60,258 nt of DNA from Lachnoclostridium sp. UBA3320 (GCA_002361175.1 DESG01000092.1:1-60258); one strand, 5' to 3'; shown: positions 27,726 to 37,472, numbered from the stretch's first letter. Notes: generated by a model not told the origin, from the letters alone. Made by a program: numbers and translations.

Positions 27726-28489
27726 TGTTTTTTCGTTATTTAAAGGCTGATTTTAAAAAGACAAAGCACCTTCAAATTCGCACTGCACATTGTGTTATAC
27801 CAATAGGAACTGCTATAACATTTCTCTTTTATTATACATTTTCACCATGGAATAACTTTGTTAAAGTTGAAGCATATTTTCAGGTACTGGCAATGGGCTT
27901 TCCATTTCTTATAGGGCTGTTTTGTGCAATGCTTGCAGAACAGGAGCTTTCAGCAGGGTCTTTCCAACATATGTTGTCTGTACCAGAACGGCTTTCTGCA
28001 TTTTTTAGTAAATTAGTACTATTAGTTTTATTTGGGATGTTTGCTGTACTGGTGGCTTCTATTTTATTTGGGACAACAGAGTTCTTTTTTGCAAAGCTGG
28101 TTATTGTAGATTATGGATTTTATTGGACAGCAGCACTTATCATTACAGCAGCGAATATATTTTTGTATGTATTACATTTGTTTATGGCTTTGCGCTTTAA
28201 CAAAGGTGTAACAACTGCGCTTGGAATAATAGAAAGTTTAATATCAGCATTGCTTATTACAGAGATTGGCAATAATATATGGATGTATGTTCCAGCAGCA
28301 TGGGCTTCAAGAATGGTTACTTCACTTTTGTTAAAGTTTAATACAGGTCTGACAGAAACAGCCAATTACGATTTGATGAAAAATAACTGTATTTATGCTT
28401 TTATAATATGTATTATCACAACAGTTATAGCACTAACTGCATTTGGGATATGGGCTTGCCGCTGGGATGGTGTAAGAAGTAACGAATAA
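27725..28489 (+). CDS. Lantibiotic-immunity ABC permease (MutG/LanG type)
   Basis: A 254-residue permease with six predicted membrane segments. It starts FFRYLKADFKKTKHLQIRTAH and has EQELSAGSFQHMLSVPERLSAFFSK, both family-like. It is the second channel subunit of the LanFEG exporter. A one-base overlap couples it to LanE. A two-component system follows 39 bases downstream, as in nisin-, subtilin- and Cpr-type loci. Confidence 0.82.
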   Translation: MFFRYLKADFKKTKHLQIRTAHCVIPIGTAITFLFYYTFSPWNNFVKVEAYFQVLAMGFPFLIGLFCAMLAEQELSAGSFQHMLSVPERLSAFFSKLVLLVLFGMFAVLVASILFGTTEFFFAKLVIVDYGFYWTAALIITAANIFLYVLHLFMALRFNKGVTTALGIIESLISALLITEIGNNIWMYVPAAWASRMVTSLLLKFNTGLTETANYDLMKNNCIYAFIICIITTVIALTAFGIWACRWDGVRSNE

Positions 28490-28528
28490 TACGGAAAATA
28501 ACAGACAATGTTTTAAAGGAGGCAGAGT

Positions 28529-29194
28529 ATGGCAAATATTCTTGCTGTTGATGATGAAGAGGCTATTCTTGTAATGATACAGAAAATTCTTAGTAAAGAT
28601 GGGCATAGTGTAAAAACTATTTCTAACCCTGCTGATATAGACAATATAAAATTAGAAAATTTTGATTTGATTTTGCTGGATGTGATGATGCCAGGAATGG
28701 ACGGCTTTACTTTGTGTAACAGGATACGAAACTATGTTGACTGTCCTGTTCTGTTTCTGACTGCAAAGACAGATGAAGACAGCCTTGTGTATGGACTTGG
28801 CAATGGTGCTGATGATTATATATGCAAACCGTTTGGCAAGATGGAACTGCTTGCAAGAGTAAATGCACATCTACGTCGTGAACACAGGGAGCATTTTGTA
28901 AGGCTTTCCTTTGGTGATACTGAATTTAACCTTTCAGCAAAACAGCTAATTATCAACAATGAAGTAGTAAGGCTTACAAAAGGAGAATATGAAATATGTG
29001 AATTTTTAGCACGTAATAAAGGGCAGGTATTTTCTAAAGAACAAATTTATGAAAAAGTGTTTGGATTTGATAGAGAAAGCAATGATTCAACAATAGCAAT
29101 GCATATAAAAAATATCCGAGCAAAGCTAGAACAGTCAGGATATTCTCCGATAAAAACAGTATGGGGGATTGGATATAAATGGATAGAAAGGTAA
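28529..29194 (+). CDS. Response regulator, OmpR family (LanR-like)
   Basis: A 221-residue transcription factor. The receiver domain has the acid pocket DDEE at 8-11, phospho-acceptor D51 in LLDVMMPGMDGF, T78 region LTAKT and KPF. The OmpR winged helix at the C-terminus ends in TVWGIGYKWIER. It should activate the LanFEG genes when its kinase senses a lantibiotic. The last 16 bases overlap the kinase gene. Confidence 0.88.
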   Translation: MANILAVDDEEAILVMIQKILSKDGHSVKTISNPADIDNIKLENFDLILLDVMMPGMDGFTLCNRIRNYVDCPVLFLTAKTDEDSLVYGLGNGADDYICKPFGKMELLARVNAHLRREHREHFVRLSFGDTEFNLSAKQLIINNEVVRLTKGEYEICEFLARNKGQVFSKEQIYEKVFGFDRESNDSTIAMHIKNIRAKLEQSGYSPIKTVWGIGYKWIER

Positions 29195-30570
29195 ACACAA
29201 AAGAAAAGAGTATCTCCATAAGCATATTTTATCTTAAATATATTATGTATATGATTATTTCAATACTACTAATCTGTGTTATAGATTTTCTCTTTTTTTA
29301 TGTGCTAATTAACCTTGGCTTAGTCTATCCTGCAAATTATGCTGAAAAACAGATTAAAAATGCACAGGGCATGATAGAAGATGCTGATACTATAACTGAA
29401 GATTTAATTCCAGATTTATGCCAGTATGTAGTGTTTGGGCTAGATGGCAATGTTAAAGCTGCAAATATGGGAGAAAATAATATAAAGGAAGCATGGGATG
29501 CTGTTAATGGAAAGTATTTCAGCTCTTTGGCAGTCTTCTATAAAGTGATAAAACGTAAAAATGAATACTGCGTTTTGCGTTATAAAATTATTCCGCAATA
29601 CACATCATCCTTTTTGAGAAAATATCTTCTGCCTCCACAGACATTACTTTCAATTAGTCTAGTTATATTCATTCTGGCTAGTGTAATTGCTGTTTCTATC
29701 CGTTTTGGCTGTGTATTTAAAAATAAACTGACACCGCTTATTTTAACTGCACAAGAAATTCAGAACCAGAACCTTGATTTTTCTGTTGGAACAGTTAATA
29801 TCAAGGAAGTAAATGATGTGCTGGCAGCAATGGACAAAATGCGCAGTACATTAAAATATTCATTGGAAAGCCAGTGGAAGGCAGAACAGATGCGTAAAGA
29901 ACAAATTTCTGCTTTATCACATGATTTAAAAACTCCTCTTTCTATTATAAGGGGAAACGCAGAACTGCTATATGACACCAGTCTTACAGAAGAACAGGCT
30001 GAATATATAGCTTATATTGAAGAAAGTTCACTTAAGATGCAGGACTATATAAAAATGCTTATAGAAATTACAAAATCAGACAGTTTTGCTAGTCCAGAGT
30101 TTCAAGAAACGAGCATTGACAGTTTTGCACAGGATATAAAGGAACAAGCAGAAAGGCTGTGTCTTGTCAATAATATTAAATTGCAATGGATATATAGATG
30201 TGGTGAAGAAAAAATTTATATAGATAAAAATTTGTTAGAAAGGGCAATTATTAATGTATTGCTGAATGCAACAGAATATTCGCCACAGGAAGGAACAATA
30301 ACGTTTGAAATTTATTATAAAGATGAAAGTGTTGTTTTCTCAGTTAGCGATATGGGGAAAGGATTTAATGATGAAGCATTAAAATATGCTAAAATACAAT
30401 TTTACATGGAAGATAGCAGTCGCAGTTCAAAGATACATTATGGAATTGGGCTTTATTTTGCAGACACTGTTGTAAAACAGCATGGTGGAAGCCTTGTGCT
30501 TAAGAACTTAGAGGGACAGTCTGGAGCTAGAGTTATTATAAGTATTCCCTTAGAACAGCTATTGATTTAA
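29179..30570 (+). CDS. Sensor histidine kinase (LanK/SpaK-like)
   Basis: A 463-residue membrane kinase. Two membrane segments (about residues 19-46 and 153-175) enclose an extracellular sensor of about 100 residues. A HAMP-like linker, the H box SALSHDLKTPLSIIRG with the phosphorylated histidine, and ATPase motifs NVLLNATEYSP (N box) and SDMGKGF and YGIGLYF (G boxes) follow. Starting inside the regulator gene, it is translationally coupled to it. By context it senses an antimicrobial peptide and drives immunity. Confidence 0.86.
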   Translation: MDRKVNTKEKSISISIFYLKYIMYMIISILLICVIDFLFFYVLINLGLVYPANYAEKQIKNAQGMIEDADTITEDLIPDLCQYVVFGLDGNVKAANMGENNIKEAWDAVNGKYFSSLAVFYKVIKRKNEYCVLRYKIIPQYTSSFLRKYLLPPQTLLSISLVIFILASVIAVSIRFGCVFKNKLTPLILTAQEIQNQNLDFSVGTVNIKEVNDVLAAMDKMRSTLKYSLESQWKAEQMRKEQISALSHDLKTPLSIIRGNAELLYDTSLTEEQAEYIAYIEESSLKMQDYIKMLIEITKSDSFASPEFQETSIDSFAQDIKEQAERLCLVNNIKLQWIYRCGEEKIYIDKNLLERAIINVLLNATEYSPQEGTITFEIYYKDESVVFSVSDMGKGFNDEALKYAKIQFYMEDSSRSSKIHYGIGLYFADTVVKQHGGSLVLKNLEGQSGARVIISIPLEQLLI

Positions 30571-30590
30571 AATATGGTATTGTATATAAT
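30562..30590 (+). promoter_or_regulatory. Promoter of the amidohydrolase gene
   Basis: TTGATT at 30562-30567 and TATAAT at 30585-30590 with 17 bases between. The -35 box overlaps the end of the kinase gene. Confidence 0.65.
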
Positions 30591-30626
30591 AGTTTTAATT
30601 CTTATTTAAGAAAGGAAGAAGTAATA

Positions 30627-31913
30627 GTGAAAACAAGAATATACAATGCAAAAATCATTACAATGGCAAATGGCACAGATATTTTAGAGGGTGAGCTTCA
30701 TATTGAAGATGACCGTATTTCATTTGTGGGAACAAGAGAGGATGCAAAAAAACTTTTAAAAGAAACTGTGTTTGATAGGGAAATTGATGCTTGTGGCAAT
30801 GTAGTTATGCCAGGTTTTAAAGATGCGCATACACATTCTGCAATGACTTTCCTGCGTTCGTATGCGGATGACCTTCCATTGCAGGAGTGGCTTTATAACA
30901 GAGTCTTTCCTATGGAAGCAAAGCTTACAGAAGAAGATGTTTTATGGTGTTCAAAACTGGCAATTATGGAGTATCTTACAAGCGGTATTACAGCTAATTT
31001 TGATATGTATATGAAAAATGAGGCTAATGCTAAGGCTTCTGTAGATACCGGTTTTCGGACTGTTTTATGTGGCAGCATAAATGACTTTGGAGGAACTGTT
31101 GAAGGCATTGAAGAAGAATACAAGCATTTTAATAACTATGACAAGCTGCTGTCATACCAGATTGGCTTTCATGCAGAGTATACTACTAAAAGAGAGACCC
31201 TTGAGGGTATAGCAGAACTTGCACATAAGTATAAAGCACCTGTGTATACACATAATTCAGAAACAAAAAGCGAAGTTGATGGATGTATTGAGAGATATGG
31301 AAAGACACCTACAGCATTTCTTGATAGTATTGGTATGTTTGACTATGGTGGAGGCGGTTTCCACTGTGTACATATGACAGATGAAGATTTAGACATCTGT
31401 AAGGAAAAGAAGATATGGGTTGTGACAAACCCAGCTTCAAATGTTAAACTTGCAAGTGGAATTGCACCTATAAAAAAGATGCTTGATATTGGCATCGGGC
31501 TTGCTATAGGCACAGACGGTCCTGCTAGTAATAACTGCCTTGATATGTTTAGGGAAATGTTTCTTACAACAGCACTACAGAAGGTTTCTATACCTGATGC
31601 ATCGGCAGTTGACGCAAATGATGTGCTTTATATGGCAACAGTCGGGGGAGCACATGCAATGGGGCTTATGGACTGTGATACACTTGAAAAAGGAAAATAT
31701 GCGGATTTAATAATAATTGATTTAAATCAGCCTAATATGCAGCCGCTTAATAATATTAGCAAAAATATTGTTTACAGCGGAAGTAAGCAGAATGTAAAGC
31801 TGACAATGGTTGCTGGCAAGGTGCTTTATGAAGATGGCAAGTTTAATATTGGAATAGCTCCAGAAGAAATATACGAAAAGGCAAATGAAAGCATTGTAAG
31901 AATGAAAGCTTGA
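30627..31913 (+). CDS. Amidohydrolase, MtaD/TrzA-like deaminase
   Basis: A 428-residue metal-dependent amidohydrolase. The HxH metal motif is GFKDAHTHSAM near residues 65-75. Later metal and substrate residues are in IGFHAEYTT, VYTHNSETKSE, FHCVHMTDED and IGTDGPASNNCLD. The pattern is that of 5-methylthioadenosine/S-adenosylhomocysteine deaminases, which make the inosyl forms. Related enzymes act on other purine or guanidine compounds, so the substrate is only likely. It starts with GTG after AAAGGAAG and has its own promoter. A role with SAM by-products would fit with metK but they are not linked. Confidence 0.85.
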   Translation: MKTRIYNAKIITMANGTDILEGELHIEDDRISFVGTREDAKKLLKETVFDREIDACGNVVMPGFKDAHTHSAMTFLRSYADDLPLQEWLYNRVFPMEAKLTEEDVLWCSKLAIMEYLTSGITANFDMYMKNEANAKASVDTGFRTVLCGSINDFGGTVEGIEEEYKHFNNYDKLLSYQIGFHAEYTTKRETLEGIAELAHKYKAPVYTHNSETKSEVDGCIERYGKTPTAFLDSIGMFDYGGGGFHCVHMTDEDLDICKEKKIWVVTNPASNVKLASGIAPIKKMLDIGIGLAIGTDGPASNNCLDMFREMFLTTALQKVSIPDASAVDANDVLYMATVGGAHAMGLMDCDTLEKGKYADLIIIDLNQPNMQPLNNISKNIVYSGSKQNVKLTMVAGKVLYEDGKFNIGIAPEEIYEKANESIVRMKA

Positions 31914-31931
31914 TATAACATGTAAAATTAA

Positions 31932-31986
31932 GCAAAAATATTTTTGTCAAAAATATTGCAAAAATAAAGCAAAAATGTTGCAAAAT
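31932..31986 (+). repeat. Cluster of GCAAAAAT repeats
   Basis: Three copies of GCAAAAAT (31932, 31958, 31969) and a shorter fourth (31980) fill the AT-rich gap between the amidohydrolase and the bidirectional terminator. CAAAAATATTTTTG is an embedded palindrome. The function is unknown. Confidence 0.4.
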
Positions 31987-32075
31987 TCTTTTTTATGTTA
32001 TATAATAAATTCAACCTTTCTTTTTCATAAGTTCCACTGGCTGTCTTCAGATACCAGCGGGACGTTAAATAAATT

Positions 32076-32108
32076 AAAAAACAGGTCCATCAGACAGGCC
32101 TGTTTTTT
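32076..32108. terminator. Bidirectional terminator between amidohydrolase and lgt
   Basis: AAAAAACAGG and CCTGTTTTTT form a stem closed by a short loop, with an A tract on one side and a T tract on the other. It ends the rightward amidohydrolase unit and the leftward lgt unit, and overlaps the last codons of lgt. Confidence 0.8.
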
Positions 32109-32950
32109 TTAATGTATTTATATATAAGAATACTTGCAGCAAAGACAACTAACAGTCCTGACAGTATTTGTGAAACTGCAACTTTTGTGCCAAAGAAAAG
32201 AAGTTGGTCTGTTCTAAGCCCTTCTATCCAAACTCTTCCAGCTCCATATCCTAGAAGATATATAAGGAAAAGCTGTCCATCATATTTTCTGTGCTTTGTA
32301 TAAAACAGGATAAATGCAAGTACACATATATTCCACACTGATTCGTACAAAAATGTTGGGTGTACTTGGATATAGTTTACTCCATCTATTGTTACAATAT
32401 TTTTAAGCATTTCATCAGTGATATAAGATGTATTTACATCTGACTGCCTTATCTGCATTGCAAAAAGGCTGTCTGTATATCCTCCAAAAGCTTCTCTATT
32501 GCAAAAATTCCCCCATCGTCCTATTATCTGCCCAGTTAAAAGACCAGTACATGCAGTATCTAAGAGCTTACGGAATGAAACTTTTTTAATCCTTGAGAAT
32601 ATAAATGTAGTAATTACGCCAGCTATTACGCCGCCATAAATAGCAAGTCCGCCACCACGTATATTAAATATCTCTCCTAAATTTTGGCTGTAATAATCCC
32701 AGCTGAATATAATGTAATACAATCTTGCGCCAATTACTGCAAATACGATATCCCAAAGTGCAAGGTCAAGATACATTTCTTGATTTTGGTTTGTTCTTTT
32801 TGCTTGGTATGCTGCCATAAAATAGCCACATAACATACCTAATGATATTATTATTCCATAATAAGCTATAGAAAAATTTCCTATGAAAATAGTTTTTCCA
32901 AGGTGTTCAATTTCTATTCCTAAGTGTGGAAATCTTATATCTGCTCCCAT
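32090..32950 (-). CDS. lgt: Prolipoprotein diacylglyceryl transferase
   Basis: Membrane enzyme that moves diacylglycerol from phosphatidylglycerol to the lipobox cysteine of prelipoproteins. It has 286 residues and about seven membrane segments. The Lgt signature GRWGNFCNREAFGG is near residues 144-157. YGGVIAG and HPTFLYES also fit. GGAGG precedes the ATG. Targets in this window include the binding protein at 35971-37239 and the carboxypeptidase at 48617-49609. Confidence 0.95.
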   Translation of the reverse strand: MGADIRFPHLGIEIEHLGKTIFIGNFSIAYYGIIISLGMLCGYFMAAYQAKRTNQNQEMYLDLALWDIVFAVIGARLYYIIFSWDYYSQNLGEIFNIRGGGLAIYGGVIAGVITTFIFSRIKKVSFRKLLDTACTGLLTGQIIGRWGNFCNREAFGGYTDSLFAMQIRQSDVNTSYITDEMLKNIVTIDGVNYIQVHPTFLYESVWNICVLAFILFYTKHRKYDGQLFLIYLLGYGAGRVWIEGLRTDQLLFFGTKVAVSQILSGLLVVFAASILIYKYIKKNRPV

Positions 32951-32985
32951 ATAAACCTCCAGTGCAAAAATATTTGATTACACTT

Positions 32986-34083
32986 TTATACATTAAAACG
33001 GAATAGTATAACATCACCGTCTTGTACTACGTATTCCTTGCCCTCAGAGCGTACAAGCCCTTTTTCTTTTGCAGCATTCATGCTGCCTTGTTCTACAAGA
33101 TTGTTATAGCTGACAACTTCTGCACGTATAAAGCCTCTTTCAAAATCTGAGTGTATTTTACCAGCTGCCTGTGGGGCTTTAGTACCCTTTTTAATTGTCC
33201 ATGCCTTTGTCTCTATCTCACCAGAAGTTATATAACTTGCAAGACCAAGAAGAGAGTAACTTGCACGTATCATCTTTTCAAGTCCAGATTCTTTAAGTCC
33301 TAGGTCATCAAGAAACATTTTTTTCTCTTCATCGTCAAGTTCTGCAATTTCCTGCTCTATCTGTGCACAAATTACAAATATTTCAGAGCCTTCTTTTTTT
33401 GCATAATCTCTTACTGCTTTGACGTTGTCATTATTTTCTGCATCGTCTGCAAGGTCATCTTCTGATACATTAGCAGCATAGATAACTGGCTTGTATGTCA
33501 GTAAGTTAAAGCTTTCAAGCAGTTCTTTTTCTTCATCGTCTGCTGTCTGATAGCTTTTTGCCAGTTTACCATCTTCAAGATGAGCTTTCAGGTTTTCTAC
33601 AAGTTCTTTTTCTTTAATTAAACTTTTATCACCTTTTACACTTTTGACAAGTTTTGCAATGCGTCTTTCAAGTATCTCAAGGTCAGAAAACAGAAGTTCA
33701 AGATTTATTGTTTCAATATCTCGTAGTGGGTCTATACTTCCATCAACATGTACAATATTGCTGTCTTCAAAACAGCGCACTACATGGATTATAGCATCAA
33801 CTTCACGTATATTGGAAAGAAATTGGTTTCCAAGACCCTCTCCTTTAGAAGCGCCTTTTACAAGTCCAGCTATATCAACAAATTCAATAGTGGCTGGCAC
33901 AATCTTTGCTGAGTTGTGCATCTTCGCAAGCACGCCAAGCCTTTCATCAGGCACAGGAACTATTCCAATATTTGGGTCAATGGTACAGAAAGGATAATTT
34001 GCCGATTCAGCTCCTGCCTTTGTTAATGAATTAAATAATGTGCTTTTGCCAACATTTGGCAATCCAACTATGCCTAGTTTCAT
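32986..34083 (-). CDS. ychF: Obg-like GTPase/ATPase YchF
   Basis: A 365-residue P-loop protein of the TRAFAC class that prefers ATP and interacts with ribosomes. G1 is GLPNVGKSTLFN at residues 6-17, G3 is DIAGLVKGASKGEGLGN, and the C-terminal TGS domain ends in GDVILFRFNV. It is normal in length. AAGGAG precedes the ATG. It lies 36 bases upstream of lgt on the same strand, but the two are not known to work together. Confidence 0.96.
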   Translation of the reverse strand: MKLGIVGLPNVGKSTLFNSLTKAGAESANYPFCTIDPNIGIVPVPDERLGVLAKMHNSAKIVPATIEFVDIAGLVKGASKGEGLGNQFLSNIREVDAIIHVVRCFEDSNIVHVDGSIDPLRDIETINLELLFSDLEILERRIAKLVKSVKGDKSLIKEKELVENLKAHLEDGKLAKSYQTADDEEKELLESFNLLTYKPVIYAANVSEDDLADDAENNDNVKAVRDYAKKEGSEIFVICAQIEQEIAELDDEEKKMFLDDLGLKESGLEKMIRASYSLLGLASYITSGEIETKAWTIKKGTKAPQAAGKIHSDFERGFIRAEVVSYNNLVEQGSMNAAKEKGLVRSEGKEYVVQDGDVILFRFNV

Positions 34084-34161
34084 AATTTTATCTCCTTAAT
34101 AAAGCTTTCGTTATTGTAATTTTTTACATATTAGCATATTAAGGATAAAAAGTCTATAGCT

Positions 34162-35952
34162 TTAAAGGCTTGCAAATACTTCTGTTTCTTTCTTAAGAAC
34201 ACCAGCAATTTCACGGTTGTGTTCCATTTCTTTTGAAATATTTTCAATATCTGTTGCAATTTCGTTAAGATTTTCAGATGTACTTGCTACACCACCTATA
34301 CCTTCATCAATAGATATGCTGATTGAATTAATGGAGTCAGCTATTTCTGAAACAGAAACTTTAAGAGCATCAGTCCTCATTTCAAATTGTCCCATAACAT
34401 TTTCAATATAAGTTGCATTCTGTTTGTACTCGTTGCCTGCTTGCACAAAGACCTCCAAATCATTCATTATAGAGCTGTTAAGGTATTCGATAAGGTCATT
34501 AGCGTGTGCAGCAAGATTGTGGACTGCCTCTATTATAACATTATTAATTGTTTGTATATGACTTGCTGTTTCGCTGCTTTCATCAGCAAGATGGCTGATT
34601 TCACTGGCAACTACTGCAAAACCCTTACCCATTTCACCAGCTCTTGCTGCTTCGATTGATGCATTAAGCGCAAGAAGAGTAGTTTGGTCAGCAACATTTA
34701 AAATATTATCTGTAAGATTGTTTATTTGGTCAATGCTTTTGCTGTCTTCGATAGATTTATTGAGAACTAAAAGTATCTGTGAAACTTTTTCTTTTGTCGT
34801 TTCCATATTTGTTCTTGCAGTATTTTCCAGATGTTCAGCATGTGATTTCATTTTCTTTGAATATGAATTAATTTCAACTGTCTTTTGTGCTATGGTATTT
34901 ACTTCTTCATTGACAGATGCAGCATTGTTGTTGATTGCATTGGTATTGTTGCCTATTTCTGTCATAGTAGCTGAAAGTTCTTGTGTAAATGCTGATAAAC
35001 CATTTACACTTCCAGTAGAATTAACTATTCTTTCTGAAATTTCACCTGCTATATTGTCCATTTCATTAGAACTTTGTGACACCATACCAAATATGCTCTG
35101 GAGTTTTTCTATAAACGAATTAATGCCATTGCCAAGTGCAGCAATTTCATTGTTGGAGTATATTGTAATGCGCTTTGTAAGGTCACCGTGTCTTTCTTCA
35201 ATATCATTTATAATTGCAGTAAGCTCACGTTCAGCATTAGTAATAGGTGTTATAATCTTTCTAATGACTACAAATATTGCTACAATAATTGCTATAATGC
35301 ACATGGCAACAGATGCAATATTTATTGTAGAAGATAAATTGTATATATTTTGAAGTTCTTTTTTCGCACTATTAGCTGCTTCTTTTGAAGAGTTTACCAT
35401 ACTTTCAACTATTGAATATACATTGCCAGAGTAATTTTTTAAATCGACATTAGCAACTTTAAAGGCATCTGCTTTACGGTTGTCAGCACTTAATGCTACC
35501 ATATTGGCAATACAATCTTTAAAACCACTGTAATTGCCAATAAGCACATCATATGATTTAATGTCAGAATCGTTTACGTATTTTTGATAGTCTTCAAGCT
35601 CTTCATCTAATGAAAGTTCATCGTTTTTAATTGAATTGACCAGTTCAATCATAGTATAAGCATCATCTGTAACAATATGTGATAAAGCCATGTTGTGTAT
35701 ACTCTTTACCATACTTTGAATATCTGCAAGTTCTGTAATTCCTGTAAGATAATTATCAGAAATAGTAATTGCCTGTGAGTTTACATTTTTTAAACTCGTT
35801 ATTGATATTATGTTATTAGAAATTACAAGAACTGCAAGTAATAGTAAAGGTATAAACAGCCATGTTTTAATGCTTGATTTTCTTTTTTTCTTAGTATTTT
35901 TGATTTTTTTATTATTTTTAATATCTTTAGATTTTTTAGTTTTCTTAGCCAT
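34162..35952 (-). CDS. Methyl-accepting chemotaxis protein
   Basis: A 596-residue transmembrane chemoreceptor. After a lysine-rich start, TM1 is at about 31-50. An extracellular four-helix-type sensor domain (52-208) and TM2 (210-230) follow, then HAMP (231-285) and the signalling rod with its hairpin tip (DQTTLLALNASIEAARAGEMGKGFAVVASEI). It passes ligand state to CheA/CheW. It starts 18 bases after a solute-binding lipoprotein gene, so it likely responds to that protein when loaded, in the way Tar responds to MalE. No CheW-binding pentapeptide tail for CheR is seen. Confidence 0.93.
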   Translation of the reverse strand: MAKKTKKSKDIKNNKKIKNTKKKRKSSIKTWLFIPLLLLAVLVISNNIISITSLKNVNSQAITISDNYLTGITELADIQSMVKSIHNMALSHIVTDDAYTMIELVNSIKNDELSLDEELEDYQKYVNDSDIKSYDVLIGNYSGFKDCIANMVALSADNRKADAFKVANVDLKNYSGNVYSIVESMVNSSKEAANSAKKELQNIYNLSSTINIASVAMCIIAIIVAIFVVIRKIITPITNAERELTAIINDIEERHGDLTKRITIYSNNEIAALGNGINSFIEKLQSIFGMVSQSSNEMDNIAGEISERIVNSTGSVNGLSAFTQELSATMTEIGNNTNAINNNAASVNEEVNTIAQKTVEINSYSKKMKSHAEHLENTARTNMETTKEKVSQILLVLNKSIEDSKSIDQINNLTDNILNVADQTTLLALNASIEAARAGEMGKGFAVVASEISHLADESSETASHIQTINNVIIEAVHNLAAHANDLIEYLNSSIMNDLEVFVQAGNEYKQNATYIENVMGQFEMRTDALKVSVSEIADSINSISISIDEGIGGVASTSENLNEIATDIENISKEMEHNREIAGVLKKETEVFASL

Positions 35953-35970
35953 TATAATCCCTCCATTTCC

Positions 35971-37239
35971 TTAACTTAATGTTGAAGCCTTAATATTTTT
36001 TACAGTTTCATCTAGTATTTTTTGAAGTGATTTACCATTTGTTTTACCAGTTGCCATCATTGTTCCAAATTCTTGAGCTGGGTCCCAGAAATTTCCGCCG
36101 ATTCTTTGAAGTTCAGAGTACTCAGACTGTTCAAGTACTGCACTTACTGCCTGTGATTTTTTTATTTCATCAGACTGTGCTGCATTGATATTTGATGGAC
36201 ATTGACCTCTTATTTCAAAACGCAATTCTTGATTTTTTTCATTTGAAATATAGTCAGCAATCTTATGTGCCCATTCCAAATGTTTAGAATAAGGGTTTAC
36301 TCCCAATGCTTTATAGCCAAAAAAACTTGCCATTTGTACTTGTTTTCCAGCAACTGTATATGTAGGAAGTTTAGCTGCTGCATAATTATCGCCAAGTGCT
36401 TTTTTAATAGCACTTTCATCCCATATGCCGCTTACACATGCTATAACACTACCACGTTGTATGCCTTTAATCCAGTCATCAGTATTTTCAAAGCCTGGAT
36501 TTTTGCCAATTTTTAACATTGCTGATGCTACATCGACTCCTTTAATGTCGCCTTTTGTATTATTCCAGTTACACAAATTTGTCATTCCGTCTTTACCAAG
36601 TCCTACTTTCATGCCTGTCTGTCCAAAGAAAGCATAAGTATACCATCCAGATGTCCAGTCCATCGCAAATTTCTTTTTGTTTTTTGCAGCAACTTCAAGA
36701 ATTTTGTCAAGTGTTTTAACGTCATTGCTGGTTAAATAATTTTTGTTGTAATATAGGAAATAGCCATTATCAGCAGTTATAGGATATCCATATATTGTGC
36801 TATATATGGTTACAGATTCTACAGATGCTTTAGTATTTCTAGAACTGATTTCATCAGGATTTGCAACTGGTGAGGCAGCGCCTCCTGCAGCAATCGACTG
36901 CATATCACCATCAGTAGTTGTATAAACGTCAGCCCCTTTAAGTACATTGCCAAGTAGATTTGAGCGGCACTCGCCTTCAACCATAGGAGACCATTCAATG
37001 CTTATATTTGCTTCATTTTGGTTTTCTTTTATAAAATTCTGTGTAACAGCTGCGATATATTCCTTATCTTCTTCGCCCGTCCATATTGAGAGTTTAATAT
37101 CTTCTTTGCCAGAGGGATTTTCCTGCTCTATTGTTTCAGAAGATGAAGTATCTTGTCTGTTGGTATCTGCAGCGCATCCTGATAACATAAGACAAGAGAT
37201 AGAAATAAATAAAAAATTTTGTAATACTGTTTTTAACAT
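35971..37239 (-). CDS. Maltose-type extracellular solute-binding lipoprotein
   Basis: A 422-residue family 1 binding protein. The signal peptide ends in the lipobox LMLSGC, so it is lipidated by Lgt and cleaved by LspA. The mature part shows KLSIWTGEEDKEY, YGYPITADNGYFLYYNKNYL and a late KNQELRFEIRGQCPSN, as in MalE-like proteins for sugars or oligosaccharides. I chose the ATG at 37239, nine bases after GGGGGA, over a TTG two codons earlier. No permease or ATPase gene adjoins. The next gene is a chemoreceptor, which suggests a sensing rather than a transport job. Confidence 0.88.
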   Translation of the reverse strand: MLKTVLQNFLFISISCLMLSGCAADTNRQDTSSSETIEQENPSGKEDIKLSIWTGEEDKEYIAAVTQNFIKENQNEANISIEWSPMVEGECRSNLLGNVLKGADVYTTTDGDMQSIAAGGAASPVANPDEISSRNTKASVESVTIYSTIYGYPITADNGYFLYYNKNYLTSNDVKTLDKILEVAAKNKKKFAMDWTSGWYTYAFFGQTGMKVGLGKDGMTNLCNWNNTKGDIKGVDVASAMLKIGKNPGFENTDDWIKGIQRGSVIACVSGIWDESAIKKALGDNYAAAKLPTYTVAGKQVQMASFFGYKALGVNPYSKHLEWAHKIADYISNEKNQELRFEIRGQCPSNINAAQSDEIKKSQAVSAVLEQSEYSELQRIGGNFWDPAQEFGTMMATGKTNGKSLQKILDETVKNIKASTLS

Positions 37240-37472
37240 ACACAATATTCCCCCTTAAATTATATAGTACTGTTGTTATAATTGCACAAATACTTTTTGG
37301 CAATACTTTAAACATTAGTATAATATTAATACAAATTCACAAAATAAACAATAGTTATTATTAACAAGTGGTTAAATTTGAGCAATTTTTGCATGATTTT
37401 GCATACACTTTACTTTTTTTTTAAAGGCAGTTGATATATAATGGTTAATAGATTGATAAGGAGGTTATTATA

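Noticed and set aside
34217..35353. Open frames opposite the chemoreceptor gene
   Set aside because: They are antisense to a complete and well-recognised chemoreceptor, with no ribosome binding sites or motifs.
37409..37442. Promoter before the PLP lyase-like gene
   Set aside because: A TATAAT is present at 37437-37442, but no acceptable -35 box lies 16-19 bases upstream, so I did not annotate it.
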